Source: CAVSUZ01 sp963791885 (GTDB lineage Bacteria > Pseudomonadota > Alphaproteobacteria > Acetobacterales > Acetobacteraceae). Taken from it: a stretch of DNA of 64,000 bases. The stretch is from NCBI GenBank assembly GCA_963791885.1, contig CAWBUL010000005.1, positions 868,001-932,000 of the forward strand, read 5' to 3'. Position 1 is the first letter of the stretch; each line of letters starts with the position of its first letter. Shown one piece after another: positions 1-9,993 of the stretch. The notes beneath the pieces are model-generated. The model was given only the letters and a program-made list of their open reading frames with translations. It ran no database searches and was not told the origin of the DNA. Made by a program: the position numbers and the translations under genes.

Positions 1-829
1 AGACTGCTCCCGACCAACGCCAGTATATCAAGCTTCTCTTGCACTGCGGGAGCCATCCACAGAGGCATTTCGAACTATCGGCACGACGGCCGCTGTCGGC
101 CGAAAGCCGCCGGTCCGCTGCCTTGATGGCCTCTACCCGCTCCCAGGACGACGCAGAGGTCTTTCCGCCTCGACAGGCATTCTTGCCGGACTGGTTTAGC
201 ATGCAATCCACAACATTAGTTTCGGCAGGCTTTCCGGTGCAAATCTTGAGCCAAGCCGCAGGTTTGCATTCGGGCTTGCCGATAAGGTTGTTGGCGAGGA
301 CAGCCATTGCGGCGTTGCCATATTCCGAAGTCCTGCGTGGCGAATATCGCGTTGCGTTCGGAGGCGGGTTTGCTGCGGCAAATGTCGGGAGGGGTCTGGA
401 TCTGAGATGGCTATAACGGACGGGCCAGTGCAGTTCGTTGCTACCGGCCCAAAACTCAGATGCACTGCCGCGCGGGACAAGCAATATCTCCGGGCACGGC
501 AATGGCCAATGCCAGACGTATGGCGGCGCAGTGCGGGCGGTCAGTTTGTAATCGGGAGTGCGGCCGCAAGCACGCAACAGGCGGCGCTGCGACGGCCTTG
601 GTCGAGCGCTGCTATTGGTAAGTTGGCAAGTCCGCAATCGCCACGTCGAGGCCCTGCTCGGTACCAGAAAGGCGGCGCGAGGTTCGGGAGGTCATGCCGC
701 ACACTCGTGCGACCTTACCTTAGTTCCTCAAGTGCTAGCACGCGCCCAGCAGCACCGCACGTCAACGGCCGCCCTTCGATGATGCGTCCTATCCGCAGAA
801 GTCCGCAATGCCGGTTGTGCGATCCTCCC
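1..829. other. No supported gene
   Basis: Open frames occur on both strands here, but their translations are arginine/proline/serine-rich, resemble no family I know and lack ribosome-binding sites. I see nothing I can support. It may be decayed sequence between mobile elements. Confidence 0.4.
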
Positions 830-1744
830 TCAACCGGTCATCGCCACTGTCCTTCTCACATCAGCGGTCGGCGCGGCATCCAGCGGCGGGCGAGTGCCTC
901 GTCGCCGGCGCACCGCCACAAGACCGGCCAGCCCACAACCGAACAATAGCATCGACGCCGGTTCCGGCACCTGGAAGCTGATCGACGTCGACCCGCCGTT
1001 CAACACGCTGGCCTGAAGGCTCGGGTCGCCGCCCGGGTCCGGAAAGATTTTCAGCGCCGTCGTCGGTGTTGTTGCGAGCACATTGATCTCGTCGAACGGC
1101 GAGACCGGTGTCACGAAGAACCCGCTCTCACTGGCCACCGGCTGGAAGGTTTGCAGGAAGACACCGATGCTGCGGATGCGGGGCGCGGGGTTGAGCGTGT
1201 AGTGCCCGGCAATCAAAGTGCCGGTCGCCAGGGTAATGTCGTCGGCCGTGCCAGTCGGGCCGGTGTTGGCGAACGTCAATCCCGTCGGCGTTGAACTCGC
1301 CGCACCGTCCCAGTTGCCAGGATCCAGCATCAGCGCCACCTGGCCACTCAGATATTGGAACGTTTCGGGCGGACCAACGGCCTTGGTCTGCGTTTGCATC
1401 GTCAGATACAGACCGTACGAACCCGCCGCGCCAGGCGTCCCGTCGAGACCAGACGGGACGAACGAAACGGTGCCGAGCATGAAGCTCGTTATCTGTTCGA
1501 CGAAGTTCACGGTGTAGATCACCGGACTGGGATTCGCTTTCGGGCCGACGCTGTAAAGGTAATGCGTCGCCTGGATACCATCCGCGGTGAACGCCGAACC
1601 TCTGCCGCCCAGCACGGCCGCGGGGTTCCAGGTGAAGATCTGATTTGCCGCCGCCGGGGCTGACATGCCGCCGGCCCCGAGGGCAATACCCATCATGACG
1701 CGGCCGATATGACGCCCGTGCGACGAATACCGATTCCTGTTCAT
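830..1744 (-). CDS. PEP-CTERM sorting domain protein
   Basis: Exported protein of about 304 residues. The N-terminus has a basic stretch, then a hydrophobic, alanine-rich signal peptide ending near APAAANQ. The C-terminus carries the PEP-CTERM signal: VPEPAS, a hydrophobic segment (MLLFGCGLAGLVAV) and a run of arginines. In known systems this signal is recognised by an exosortase and the protein goes to the envelope or extracellular matrix; no exosortase gene is in this window. The body is not recognised. I start at the ATG at 1744 because AGGAGGT lies just upstream; the longer frame begins inside a 27-bp tandem repeat. An unusual tail of about 20 residues follows the arginine cluster. Confidence 0.85.
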   Translation of the reverse strand: MNRNRYSSHGRHIGRVMMGIALGAGGMSAPAAANQIFTWNPAAVLGGRGSAFTADGIQATHYLYSVGPKANPSPVIYTVNFVEQITSFMLGTVSFVPSGLDGTPGAAGSYGLYLTMQTQTKAVGPPETFQYLSGQVALMLDPGNWDGAASSTPTGLTFANTGPTGTADDITLATGTLIAGHYTLNPAPRIRSIGVFLQTFQPVASESGFFVTPVSPFDEINVLATTPTTALKIFPDPGGDPSLQASVLNGGSTSISFQVPEPASMLLFGCGLAGLVAVRRRRGTRPPLDAAPTADVRRTVAMTG

Positions 1745-1764
1745 GAGACCTCCTGTCTGGCCAT

Positions 1765-1818
1765 TGCTTACGAAGTGCGGCATAATCAGGCTGCTTACGA
1801 AGTGCGGCATAATCAGGC
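1765..1818. repeat. Perfect 27-bp tandem duplication
   Basis: Two adjacent identical 27-bp units (1765-1791 and 1792-1818), each beginning TGCTTACGAAGTGCGGCATA. They sit 20 bp upstream of the PEP-CTERM gene start, in its likely promoter or leader region. They could be a duplicated operator, a recombinase site, or simple slippage. Confidence 0.9.
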
Positions 1819-1878
1819 GGGGGTCCAGGCACTAAATCGCAAGCGCACCGCTGCTAATTTTCCGCTAGAATATTGCTA

Positions 1879-2741
1879 GGGCGAAGACTCATCTGACTAC
1901 TTGAGGAAGTAGGCAAGGGCGGCGGCGATGCAGAGGGTGGAGACGAAAGTTTCGTCGAGCCGATCGTAGCGCGTTGCCAGGCGTCGAAAGTCCTTGAGGC
2001 GGCAGAAGGTGCGTTCGACGATATTGCGCCGCCTATAGGTGATGGCGTCGAACGGATAGGGCTGCTTTCGGTTCTTGCGGTTGGGGATGATAACGCGGCT
2101 GCCGCGGTCCGCCAGCCAACGGCGCAATTCGGCAGTGTCGTAAGCGGCATCGGCGATCACGCGCAGATCGGGCGGCAGTCGAGCCAACATTGCCTGCGCC
2201 GGCACGCTATCGTGGCGCTCACCGCCGGTCAGCGCGATGACCTTGGGTCGGCCGTGAGCGTCAGCGATCAGATGGATTTTGGTATTGCGCCCGCCGCGGC
2301 TGGTCCCGATCCCACGCGAACCCCCCTTTTTCGCCGCCGGCGCTGGCCGACCGGTGGACCTTGATATGCGTGCTGTCCAGCAAGGCTTCGGCCGGCGGGC
2401 CGCCGGCGCGCGCAAGTTCCATGAACACACGCTCCCAGATCCCGCGCACTGCCCAGCGCACGAACCGATTATACAGTGTCTTGCGTGGCCCATATTCCAA
2501 CGGTGCGTCGGACCATCGGCAACCGGAGATGATGACTTGGATGATGCCGCTGATCACGCGCCGATCATCCACCCGTCGCTTGCCGCGTATGTAGACGGGC
2601 AGCAATGGGTCAATCTTCTCCCACTGCCTGTCGCTCAACCAGAAATACCCCGTGACCATGCTGCCCCGAATCGATGCAAACTCCAACCACAGGGAATCAA
2701 CAACCTATTGATTTGGCAATAACCCAATTGGGTCTTCACCC
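1879..2741 (-). mobile_element. IS5-family element, copy A (863 bp)
   Basis: Imperfect terminal inverted repeats (GGGCGAAGACTC at the left, GGGTCTTCACCC at the right) flanked by TA on both sides, consistent with a TA target duplication. It encloses a two-frame transposase. A near-identical copy in the opposite orientation lies at 58765-59628. Confidence 0.9.
1897..2659 (-). CDS. IS5-family transposase in two overlapping frames
   Basis: The upstream frame (stop at 2261) encodes the N-terminal part, including YFWLSDRQWEKIDPLLP and LLDSTHIKVHRSA. The downstream frame (stop at 1897) encodes the catalytic C-terminus: TKIHLIADAHGRPKV, DAAYD, and RRRNIVERTFCRLKD with the catalytic Glu. The frames meet at an A5G6 tract around 2321-2331. 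Joining them needs a +1 (or -2) shift, so production of the full enzyme would depend on slippage; otherwise the copy is dead. The second copy keeps the same tract. The start at 2659 matches the start of that copy. Confidence 0.85.
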
Positions 2742-2869
2742 TAATCGCAGCAACAACGGAGGCTTACAGGAACATCGAGGGCTATGAGCAGGTGGAATAG
2801 GGCACCCATGACGGTGCCACGGTCTGTCAAATAAACTGGACCCTGTCGCCGGCATTGGGAAGCAGAGGC

Positions 2870-5094
2870 ATGGAGGCGCCCGTCGCCGATGAGATACTGG
2901 AATTCGAAGGGTGGCGCTTCGCACTGCGGACGCGTGATCTGCTGCGTCAGGATGCGGAAGGCCTGTGGGTGCCGGTTCAGGTCGGTTCCCGAGCGCTGAA
3001 CATCCTGGCCCGTTTGTTGGACCGGCCTGGTTCTCTGGTGTCCAAAGATTCGATTATGGACGCGGCTTGGCCGAACGTTGCCGTGGCGCCAAACAATCTG
3101 ACGGTGCAGATCACCGCCTTGCGCAAGATCCTCGATGAGGGTCGCGCCGGCGAGAGCTGCATCCAGGCCGTGTCCGGCAGAGGCTACCGGCTTGTGCTAC
3201 CGGTAAGCCGGGTCGGCGACGCCCCAGGAAACACACAAGGCAGCGACGGCGGGGGCCGGTCCAATGTCAAGCCAACACCGCTGTCGGCACCCACGGCTCT
3301 CCCTGAACCGCGAACATCGCGCCCGCTCTGGTTTAGCGCTGGGCTCTGTGGCATCACGCTCGTCGGTTTGCTCGCTGTCATCGGCTTGCATACTGGATGG
3401 TTCGGCAAGTCCCCGGCTCGACCACGCCTGTCCCTCGTTGTGCTGCCATTTGAGAACCTCAGCGACGACCGGGCGGACAGCTACCTCGCCGAGGGCATCA
3501 CCGATGACCTGACCAGCGACCTTGCGCACATTCCGGACGCCATGGTGATCGCCCGCGAGTCTGCTTACACCTACAAGAGCCGGCCAGAGAACGTCAGCAG
3601 GATTGGTGAGGAACTCGGCGTCCGGTATGCACTCGAGGGCAGCGTGCGACGCATGGGCCCTATTCTAAGGGTCAACGCCCAACTAATCTCAACCGAATCC
3701 GGCGCAACAGTTTGGTCGGACCGGTTCGACGAGCGGGTCAACGAGCTGGCGGCCGGACAGGACCAAATCGTCACGCGCATGCGCTTGGGCGTCGGGATCA
3801 GCCTGACCCAGGTCGAGAAGGCGCGCAGTTTGCGCGAACATCCCACCAACCCGAACGCATTCGATCTGATTTTGCGAGCGCAGGCGCTGTGGAACGAAGG
3901 GGCAGACGTACGGGGGCGGCGGGACGCGTGCGCCATGTATAACAGCGCGCTTGCACTGGATCCGTCTTCGGTCTCCGCGCTGACCGGGGTTGCGTCGTGT
4001 CTTCTCGATCAGGTCAGTAACATCAACGGCCTGTGGAATACGTTTGAGGATATGGAACGTGTCGAGCAACTTCTTGCTCGGGCGCGCACGATCGACCCGA
4101 ATTCGGAAGCGGCCCAGGATTATACTCTGGCGTGGTACAGTACGCAGGGTCGTTGCGCGGGGTGATAGCGAGCGCCGAGCAGTTGATTGAGAGGTTTCCC
4201 AATCATGCCGGTTTCTACTCGTATCTTGGAACATGCAAGGTGTTGATGGGTCACGCGGAAGAGGACATTCCGCTGCAACAGAGGGCCATACAGCTCAACC
4301 CTCGGCATCCCTATTTGTTCGTCCGCTATCGTCACCTGGGCATGGACTCATTTTGGCTGGGAAGGGATGCTGATGCGATTACATATTTGCAGCAATCCCT
4401 TGCTGTGCAGCCGGACAACGACGCAGGCCGGCATTGGACTTTGCGCTTCCTGGCCGCCGCCTACGCACTAAGCGGCCGGATGGAGGACGCCCGGCACGCC
4501 ATCGCGGAAGCTGATCTTCTGTGGCCGTACGACACGGTTCGCAGCCACTTTCCCGATTACGGGTTGAGCAATGTCTTCGCCGATCAGATCAGACGGCTTC
4601 AGGCAGGGTTGCGCCTGGCGGGAGAGCGAGACCACGCTGACGAGGCTGCGGATTTTGGAGTTCCGGCGGATCACGTGCTGCACAACAATCTCGTTGGTCC
4701 AACCCCAAACGATGTTCCGGGCGCAACGATAATTCGCACTGCCGATCTGCCTGGCCTGCTCAAAACGGCGCACCCAATTGTTATCGATACGATGACAAAT
4801 TCATGGGAACAGTCGATCATCGGCGCTATCGGCCTACAATTCGCCGGGCTGGGTGGCAGCTTTACCGACCCTGGACAGGACCGCCTAAGAAACAAAGTGC
4901 ACGTGCTGACCGATGGCGATCTCAATCGCCCCATCGTGGCGGTTGGCTTGAATTCGGAGCGGTTTGACAGTCGCAACCTGGCACTGCGTTTGGTCGCCAT
5001 GGGCTATACCCATGTTTATTGGTACCGTGGCGGACGGGAGGCATGGGAGGTGAATGGCCTGCCAGAGACCAGCGTCGACGTTCAGCCGTGGTAG
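2870..5094 (+). pseudogene. Winged-helix/TPR membrane regulator with rhodanese-like tail (frameshifted)
   Basis: Residues about 10-105 form an OmpR/CadC-type winged helix (ending SGRGYRLVLPV). A linker follows, then one transmembrane segment near 148-172 and a FlgO-like domain (VVLPFENLSDD, EGITDDLTSDL, GVRYALEGSVRR). TPR repeats continue into a second frame from about 4132, and a rhodanese-like domain closes the protein (YTHVYWYRGGREAWEVNG). The expected rhodanese Cys is replaced: the loop reads VAVGLNSERFDS. The frame breaks near 4150, where frame one stops at TGA and the homologous reading continues in another frame. The ATG at 2870 is preferred over an upstream TTG. It was probably a membrane-bound one-component sensor; it is broken as read, unless the indel is a sequencing error. 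Confidence 0.8.
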
Positions 5095-5514
5095 CGACAA
5101 ATTGAGCTTCGACAACGCCATAGGCACGCACCGCGGGGCCGCGCCGCCGAGCTTTACCGTGCGCAACGTCAGTGCCAGCTGCACGGCTGCGCTTCTCTGA
5201 ACGACAGCCCAGGAGCGAAGCCCCTGACTACGGGCGCAAGATCTAGGAGGCCGCTTCGGCTTCCTGTTCGTCAATTAAATCGGCAGCCTTTGTTGTCATG
5301 CCATCTGAGAACGGTAAGTCCGCCGGAGGTTCTTACGGATCGCTGGTAGCGCCTGTCTGTCTTTGGCGGCGATCGCACAAAAGCCGACAAGCCCCGCTCA
5401 TTCATCTTGCCCACGACGGCATGAATTGTAATGTCCGCTTTCAGGAAGCTGCCGTGGCTAGCTCGATGACCGGAATGGGCGCACAGCCGCCAGCCCCTGA
5501 TGTAGCTTCGGATC
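5095..5514. other. Intergenic, no gene seen
   Basis: No convincing coding frame. At 5430-5451 lies AATGTCCGCTTTCAGGAAGC, which closely resembles a sequence at 24193-24214 and may belong to a dispersed degenerate intergenic repeat. Confidence 0.4.
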
Positions 5515-5868
5515 TCAATGGAAATTCCGGCCCTTCACCTTGATCGTGTCGATGTGGAGGTCAGGAATGTAGATGTCGCGCGCGCGGAATCCTCCGGACT
5601 GCCGCTCGCGCGGATCGGGACCGCCGGAGTGCGTAACCTGATCGCCGCGACCATGCGTCAGCGGGAACGCCCCATCACGGTTGCCGATAGTGGCGAGCTC
5701 GGCTGAAAGATCGACGAACCGATTGGCCACCAGGTGTACGACCTCGCCTTCGCGCTGAATGCGTCCGCTTACGGCGATCATGCTGGCGCTCATTACGATA
5801 CGGCGGAACTGTTCGAATACAGTTGGCTGTGTTTCGGCGCGGCACCGTGACCCACCATCGGCTTCCAA
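5515..5868 (-). pseudogene. dnaE2: Error-prone DNA polymerase (DnaE2/ImuC) C-terminal fragment
   Basis: The last 100 or so residues match the C-terminus of DnaE2/ImuC, the alpha-type subunit of the alphaproteobacterial SOS mutasome: MIAVSGRIQREGEVVHLVA, FPLTHGRGD, then ARDIYIPDLHIDTIKVKGRNF. The full protein is over 1000 residues; the PHP, polymerase and most of the OB-fold region are absent, and no imuA or imuB is nearby. This is a truncated relic. Upstream residues in the frame no longer resemble the family, so the breakpoint is near 5840. Confidence 0.85.
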
Positions 5869-5948
5869 GAGTGACCCTATCAGATCGGTATTTCGCCGTG
5901 CTTCTCAATGGGATATGCGCTGTGGGGTAGGGTCACTATTCAAAGCCG

Positions 5949-6356
5949 ATGATGTTCCGGAATGAAGTCGCGAAATGCCCACACTTTCAAGCAGGTAAAC
6001 CCGAATCAGGCTGGGTCCCATTTGAGCGCCGATTCACAGCCGGGATCCGCGTGCTCGATCTGCCGGCGCCCGCCACGGCACTGCTGAACGCGGCCATCGA
6101 AGGGCGCCGCGCGGACCCGGCCCAGCTGGCCCGGGCCATGGAGACCACGGAAACATTGATCAGGACCCTGACCTGGGATTGGCTGGTCGCCCACTCGCAG
6201 CACCGACAGGACCAGCATGCCACGGCCCCGCAAGCCCGTCCGCCAGCACAAGTTGCAAGGGACCTACCTGCGGGCCCGGCACAGCACCCGCCGCGAGGTC
6301 GAGGCCGCGGGCGATCTACTCGACAACCCGCCACCCAAACACCTGACACCGGCTGA
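5949..6356 (+). other. Uncharacterised open frame before the terminase gene
   Basis: The part up to about 6216 has a plausible coding composition (VLDLPAPATALLNAAIEGRR, METTETLIRTLTWDWLVAHS). Its last 140 bases overlap the terminase gene out of frame and look like shadow translation. It may be a small phage gene that lost its own stop. I do not recognise a family. Confidence 0.25.
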
Positions 6357-6717
6357 GCGGACAATCTGGCGGGAAACGTGTGCGGTTGCCCCCGGACAGC
6401 TCTGGAGACCGGCTGATCAGTTTGTCCTGGAGGCTTTCACCGCCGCGGTTGCCGCACACCGTGCCGCACGCGCCGAACTCGCCACAGTGACGGTGCTGAC
6501 CGACCGCGATTCCCATATCCACCCGCTCATGGGCGAGATCAGGCGACAGGCGAGCTTGATCCGCGAATTAGGCGCCTGTCTCGGCCTCACGCCACAAAGC
6601 CGGCTGCAGCTGCTTGACGGTCACGATCCAGGCGAAGACTTGCGGACACCGTTGGGATTGCTGCGCGTGATCTCCGGTGGCGCGACTGCGGAATCGCGAC
6701 AGCGCCTCAAGCGATAG
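6217..6717 (+). CDS. Phage terminase small subunit, P27 family
   Basis: 166 residues with a basic N-terminus (MPRPRKPVRQHKLQGTY) and the family's helical core: LTPAERTIWRET, QLWRPADQFVLEAFTAAVAAHR, and a C-terminal helix near LIRELGACLGLTPQSR. Small terminase subunits bind phage pac/cos DNA and hand it to the large subunit. No large terminase, portal or capsid gene follows; the next recognisable sequence is a LysR fragment. It therefore looks like an orphan prophage remnant, although its own frame is intact. The assignment rests on pattern and length. Confidence 0.7.
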   Translation: MPRPRKPVRQHKLQGTYLRARHSTRREVEAAGDLLDNPPPKHLTPAERTIWRETCAVAPGQLWRPADQFVLEAFTAAVAAHRAARAELATVTVLTDRDSHIHPLMGEIRRQASLIRELGACLGLTPQSRLQLLDGHDPGEDLRTPLGLLRVISGGATAESRQRLKR

Positions 6718-6879
6718 GGGCAATTTCAGCTAAAAGCCCGCGATCCGTTGCGACTTCGGGCAACGATTTCGGCGAAACGTTCGCGCAAAAATTTGCCTAG
6801 CGGTGCCCGTTCCCCGGCGGACGCGGAATTTTGTGACCGCCCCCCCTTGAGCCGCGGGTGGAACGCTGCGCTGGCTGAT

Positions 6880-7445
6880 TCCACGCCTCTCCTCCTTTCA
6901 GCGCGCCAATCCGGCGATCGAAGTCCGGTTGACCACATCCAACGATCCGATCGAGACGCTCGATGAGCCGCACGACATTGCCATTCGCCGCCGCGAAGGC
7001 GAGGTCGCGGGCTATGTCATGGTTTTCGTCAGTGCCGGAATATCGCCTTCCCGTCTGCAGCCCGAAGCTCCTGGAGCGCCTTCCGCTACGCCGGGTCGAC
7101 GATCTGCGCGAGCACACGCTGCTGCACACGGTTTCGCAGCCCACGGCGTGGAGCGATTGGCTGAAGGCCGCCGGATTCGCCGATTTGATACCGCGGCAAT
7201 CACTCGTCCTCGAACATAACTACCAAGCGCTTCAAGGTGCACTCGAGGGGCTCGGTGTGGCCAACGGATCGTCGGCGCTGATCGCCGACGAGCTCGCCAA
7301 TGGGCGGCTGGTAGCCCCGCTCCCCGAACCGAAATTGCGCGGGGATGGCTATCGCGCCTATGTGCCGGCGACCAAGATCAAGGATCCTGGCATCGTGGCC
7401 TTCCGCAATTGGCTGCAGCAGCGAGCGACTGGCGGCGGTAGCTGA
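6880..7445 (+). pseudogene. LysR-type regulator, C-terminal fragment
   Basis: Matches the substrate-binding domain of GcvA-like LysR regulators across two frames. The first reads RLSSFQRANPAIEVRLTTSN and EPHDIAIRR; after a frameshift near 7030 the second reads PEYRLPVCSPKLLERLPLR and VANGSSALIADELANGRLV. The N-terminal winged helix is missing: upstream sequence bears no resemblance. It has lost its DNA-binding domain and its frame, so it is non-functional. The target is unknown. Confidence 0.8.
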
Positions 7446-7523
7446 CGCAGGCCATGATTGTCGGCCCCGCTGGCTTGCGTTGGAGGTGCCGCGGCAATGG
7501 CGTCCTTCGCGGCCCGATAAGGA

Positions 7524-8084
7524 TCAGCCCTCCTGGCGTAGGCGTGTCGGTAGCAGCACGCCAGTGCGCTCCAGAACAGGATAGGCCGCGGCGGCGACAA
7601 GATGCGAATTGACGCTCTTGAGGTCGCGGAGCGTATCGAGGTGCATTGTGCTGGTCTCGACAGTTTCCATGTGACCGGACCGCAACCGCTCGAAATGCGC
7701 CTCGGTCGCGGCGGTCTCCATGGACCGGAATCCCTCCTTTTCCGAAGCGAGCATGCGCGCCCCCCGCTCGTCGCCAGTCATGAACAGCGAGGCGGACGTT
7801 CGGACGTTGACGATCAGCCGATCGATCATCTCCAGGATCTCCGCCTAGCCTGATTTGGAGAAGGTGACGCCGCGCTTCACCATCTTGTTGGCGATCCCAA
7901 GCAGGTTGTTGTCGACGATATCGCCGGCATGCTCGATCTCCGTCGCGAAGGTCAGAATTTCCCGCAGCCGGCGATGATCGCGGTGTTCAGCTTGTCGAGA
8001 ATGTCGTCGAGGCGCTTGGTCTCGCCAATCTGCTTGCGGTTCGCGCAACACCGAGATCGTGCGGTTGGATCTTGCGCCCATCGC
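7524..8084 (-). pseudogene. Na/Pi-cotransporter-type protein, C-terminal PhoU-like fragment
   Basis: The minus strand encodes the PhoU-like cytoplasmic tail of a Na+/phosphate cotransporter family protein: REILTFATEIEHAGDIVDNN, LLGIANKMVKRG, then ILEMIDRLIVNVRTSASLFM and LRDLKSVNSHLVAAAAYPVL. An in-frame TAG at 7845-7847 interrupts the reading, and a frameshift lies near 8000, where KRLDDILDKLNTAI appears in another frame. The membrane domain is absent. It is a dead fragment. Confidence 0.8.
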
Positions 8085-8429
8085 CTGAAGTCGGTCAGCG
8101 TTGGTATTGCCGACGTCCGAGGGGCTACATACTCGGCCGATTATTAGCCGTTCCGGCACGTTCTGAGCAGATGACGCCTCTAACATACTCAAAAGCGATC
8201 CTCACCGCGCTCATGATCAGGAGCCACGAGTGTGATCGCTTTCGAGCCGTTTTCGGCGACCCGAGATTGGGACACTTGGTCCAGTCCCGGGACGGTTAGG
8301 GCTGTCTGCCGAGGATCCGAGCAAATAACCTCCAGCACCTGATCACATATTTACGGGGGAACCAATGCTCGGTGTTGCGTACCCCAGTTCCGACCCGCGG
8401 GGGGCCAGCCACAACAGATGGAAGACACG

Positions 8430-9812
8430 ATGTCCGCGCTCGATTCGGTCCTCGCGCACATCGAATCCTGTATGGACGCGGCACTGGAGCGGTTATTTGC
8501 ATTGCTCCGCCTGCCTTCGATCTCGGCAGACCCGCAATATGCGGCGGCGTGCCGAGCGTGCGCCCAGTGGCATGTTGAAGATCTGAAGAGCATCGGCTTT
8601 AGCGCCAGCGCACGCGACACGCCAGGTCATCCGATTGTTGTTGCGCATGACCGGCGGTCCCATGGCATGTCTGCGTTATTTTACGGTCATTATGACGTCC
8701 AGCCGGTGGATCCATTGAATTTGTGGAGTCGAGATCCCTTCGATCCCGCCATTGAGACGACGAAAGGCGGCGCGAACATTATCAGGGGCCGGGGGGCTTC
8801 GGATGATAAGGGCCAGGTTATGACCTTCATCGAGGCATGCCGGGCATGGAAGGCTGTTACCGGCAGGTTGCCGATCCCAATTTCGATTTTGATCGAGGGA
8901 GAGGAAGAGTTGGGCGGACTCAGTCTGCCGCCATTTCTCGCGACACACGCGGACGAATTGCGCGCGGATATTGGGCTAATCTGCGATACAAATATGTGGG
9001 ACAGCAGCACACCGGCCATCACCACGATGCTTCGCGGAGTTTGTGCCGAGGAGGTGACCATAACAGCCGCGAATTGCGACCTTCATTCCGGGTCTTATGG
9101 TTCGGCGGCGGCGAATCCCAACCAGATCCTCGCGCATACTCTGGCAGATCTGCACGGTTCGGATGGTCGAGTGACGATCCCCGGGTTTTACGACGGGGTA
9201 CCGGAATTGCCCGAGGCCCTGCGACAGCAGTGGGCCATGTTGAATTTTGATTCTGAGGCATTTTTAGGAGCGGTAGGCCTCCGCATCCCTGCGGGCGAGC
9301 GCGGCCGGAGTGTGCTGGAAATGATCTGGTCCCGCCCAACCTGCGAAATCAACGGCATGGGTGGCGGATATCAGGACCAAGGATTCAAGACCGTGATACC
9401 GTCTGAGGCCTCGGCCAAAGTGTCCTTCCGTCTGGTATTCGACCAGGACCCACACGCTATCCGCGCGGCATTCCGTGAGTTTGTCAAGGCGCGGATTCCC
9501 GCCGACTGCCGTGCGGCCTTCAAGGAGCATGGTGGTGGAAGCGCGATCCAGTTTCCGACCGAACACCCGGCTTTTCAGAAATCGCGCGACGCACTGACCC
9601 GCGAATGGGGACGAGATGCTGTGTTTATCGGTGCAGGCGGCTCGATACCGATCACGCATACATTGAAGAAATCATTGGGAATGGACGTTATTCTGGCGGG
9701 ATTTGCTTTGGGTGACGATCGAATCCATAGCCCAAACGAAAAATACAACTTGGAAAGCTTCCGCCGGGGCATTCGCTCATGGGCACGAATAATGCACGCG
9801 CTCGCGCAGTAG
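8430..9812 (+). CDS. M20-family metallopeptidase (dipeptidase/deacylase type)
   Basis: About 460 residues, the usual length for M20 dipeptidases. Zinc-site motifs are all present in order: GHYDVQP (His, Asp), GRGASDDKG (Asp), EGEEELGG (catalytic Glu plus ligand), an Asp in LICDTNMWD, and a C-terminal His in DRIHSPNEKYN. A dimerisation domain sits between (LHSGSYGSAAANPNQIL). There is no signal peptide, so it is cytosolic, hydrolysing dipeptides or N-acyl amino acids; the exact substrate is not visible. The ATG at 8430 has GGAAG five bases upstream and is preferred over 8418. It is intact among decayed neighbours. Confidence 0.9.
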   Translation: MSALDSVLAHIESCMDAALERLFALLRLPSISADPQYAAACRACAQWHVEDLKSIGFSASARDTPGHPIVVAHDRRSHGMSALFYGHYDVQPVDPLNLWSRDPFDPAIETTKGGANIIRGRGASDDKGQVMTFIEACRAWKAVTGRLPIPISILIEGEEELGGLSLPPFLATHADELRADIGLICDTNMWDSSTPAITTMLRGVCAEEVTITAANCDLHSGSYGSAAANPNQILAHTLADLHGSDGRVTIPGFYDGVPELPEALRQQWAMLNFDSEAFLGAVGLRIPAGERGRSVLEMIWSRPTCEINGMGGGYQDQGFKTVIPSEASAKVSFRLVFDQDPHAIRAAFREFVKARIPADCRAAFKEHGGGSAIQFPTEHPAFQKSRDALTREWGRDAVFIGAGGSIPITHTLKKSLGMDVILAGFALGDDRIHSPNEKYNLESFRRGIRSWARIMHALAQ

Positions 9813-9993
9813 ACGTTGGGGTAGCCGAAGGTGCGGGGCTGGGGTTTATGACATGAACAGCACCCGCAAGCATTGTGCCGCAGCCGTCGGTGTGCCTTTC
9901 ACGATCATGGTGCCGGTGACCACCACCTTTCTCGTGTCCCGCTTGATAGCGCTTTGAGCGGGATAGTCTTGTTAACAAAAGTGAGGAGTTACT

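Noticed and set aside
407..949. 180-codon plus-strand frame as a gene
   Set aside because: Composition is shadow-like (Arg/Ser/Pro-rich), it has no ribosome-binding site and it runs antisense into the PEP-CTERM gene.
9853..9957. 34-codon hydrophobic ORF
   Set aside because: No ribosome-binding site and no similarity; likely chance reading between the peptidase and lipoprotein genes.
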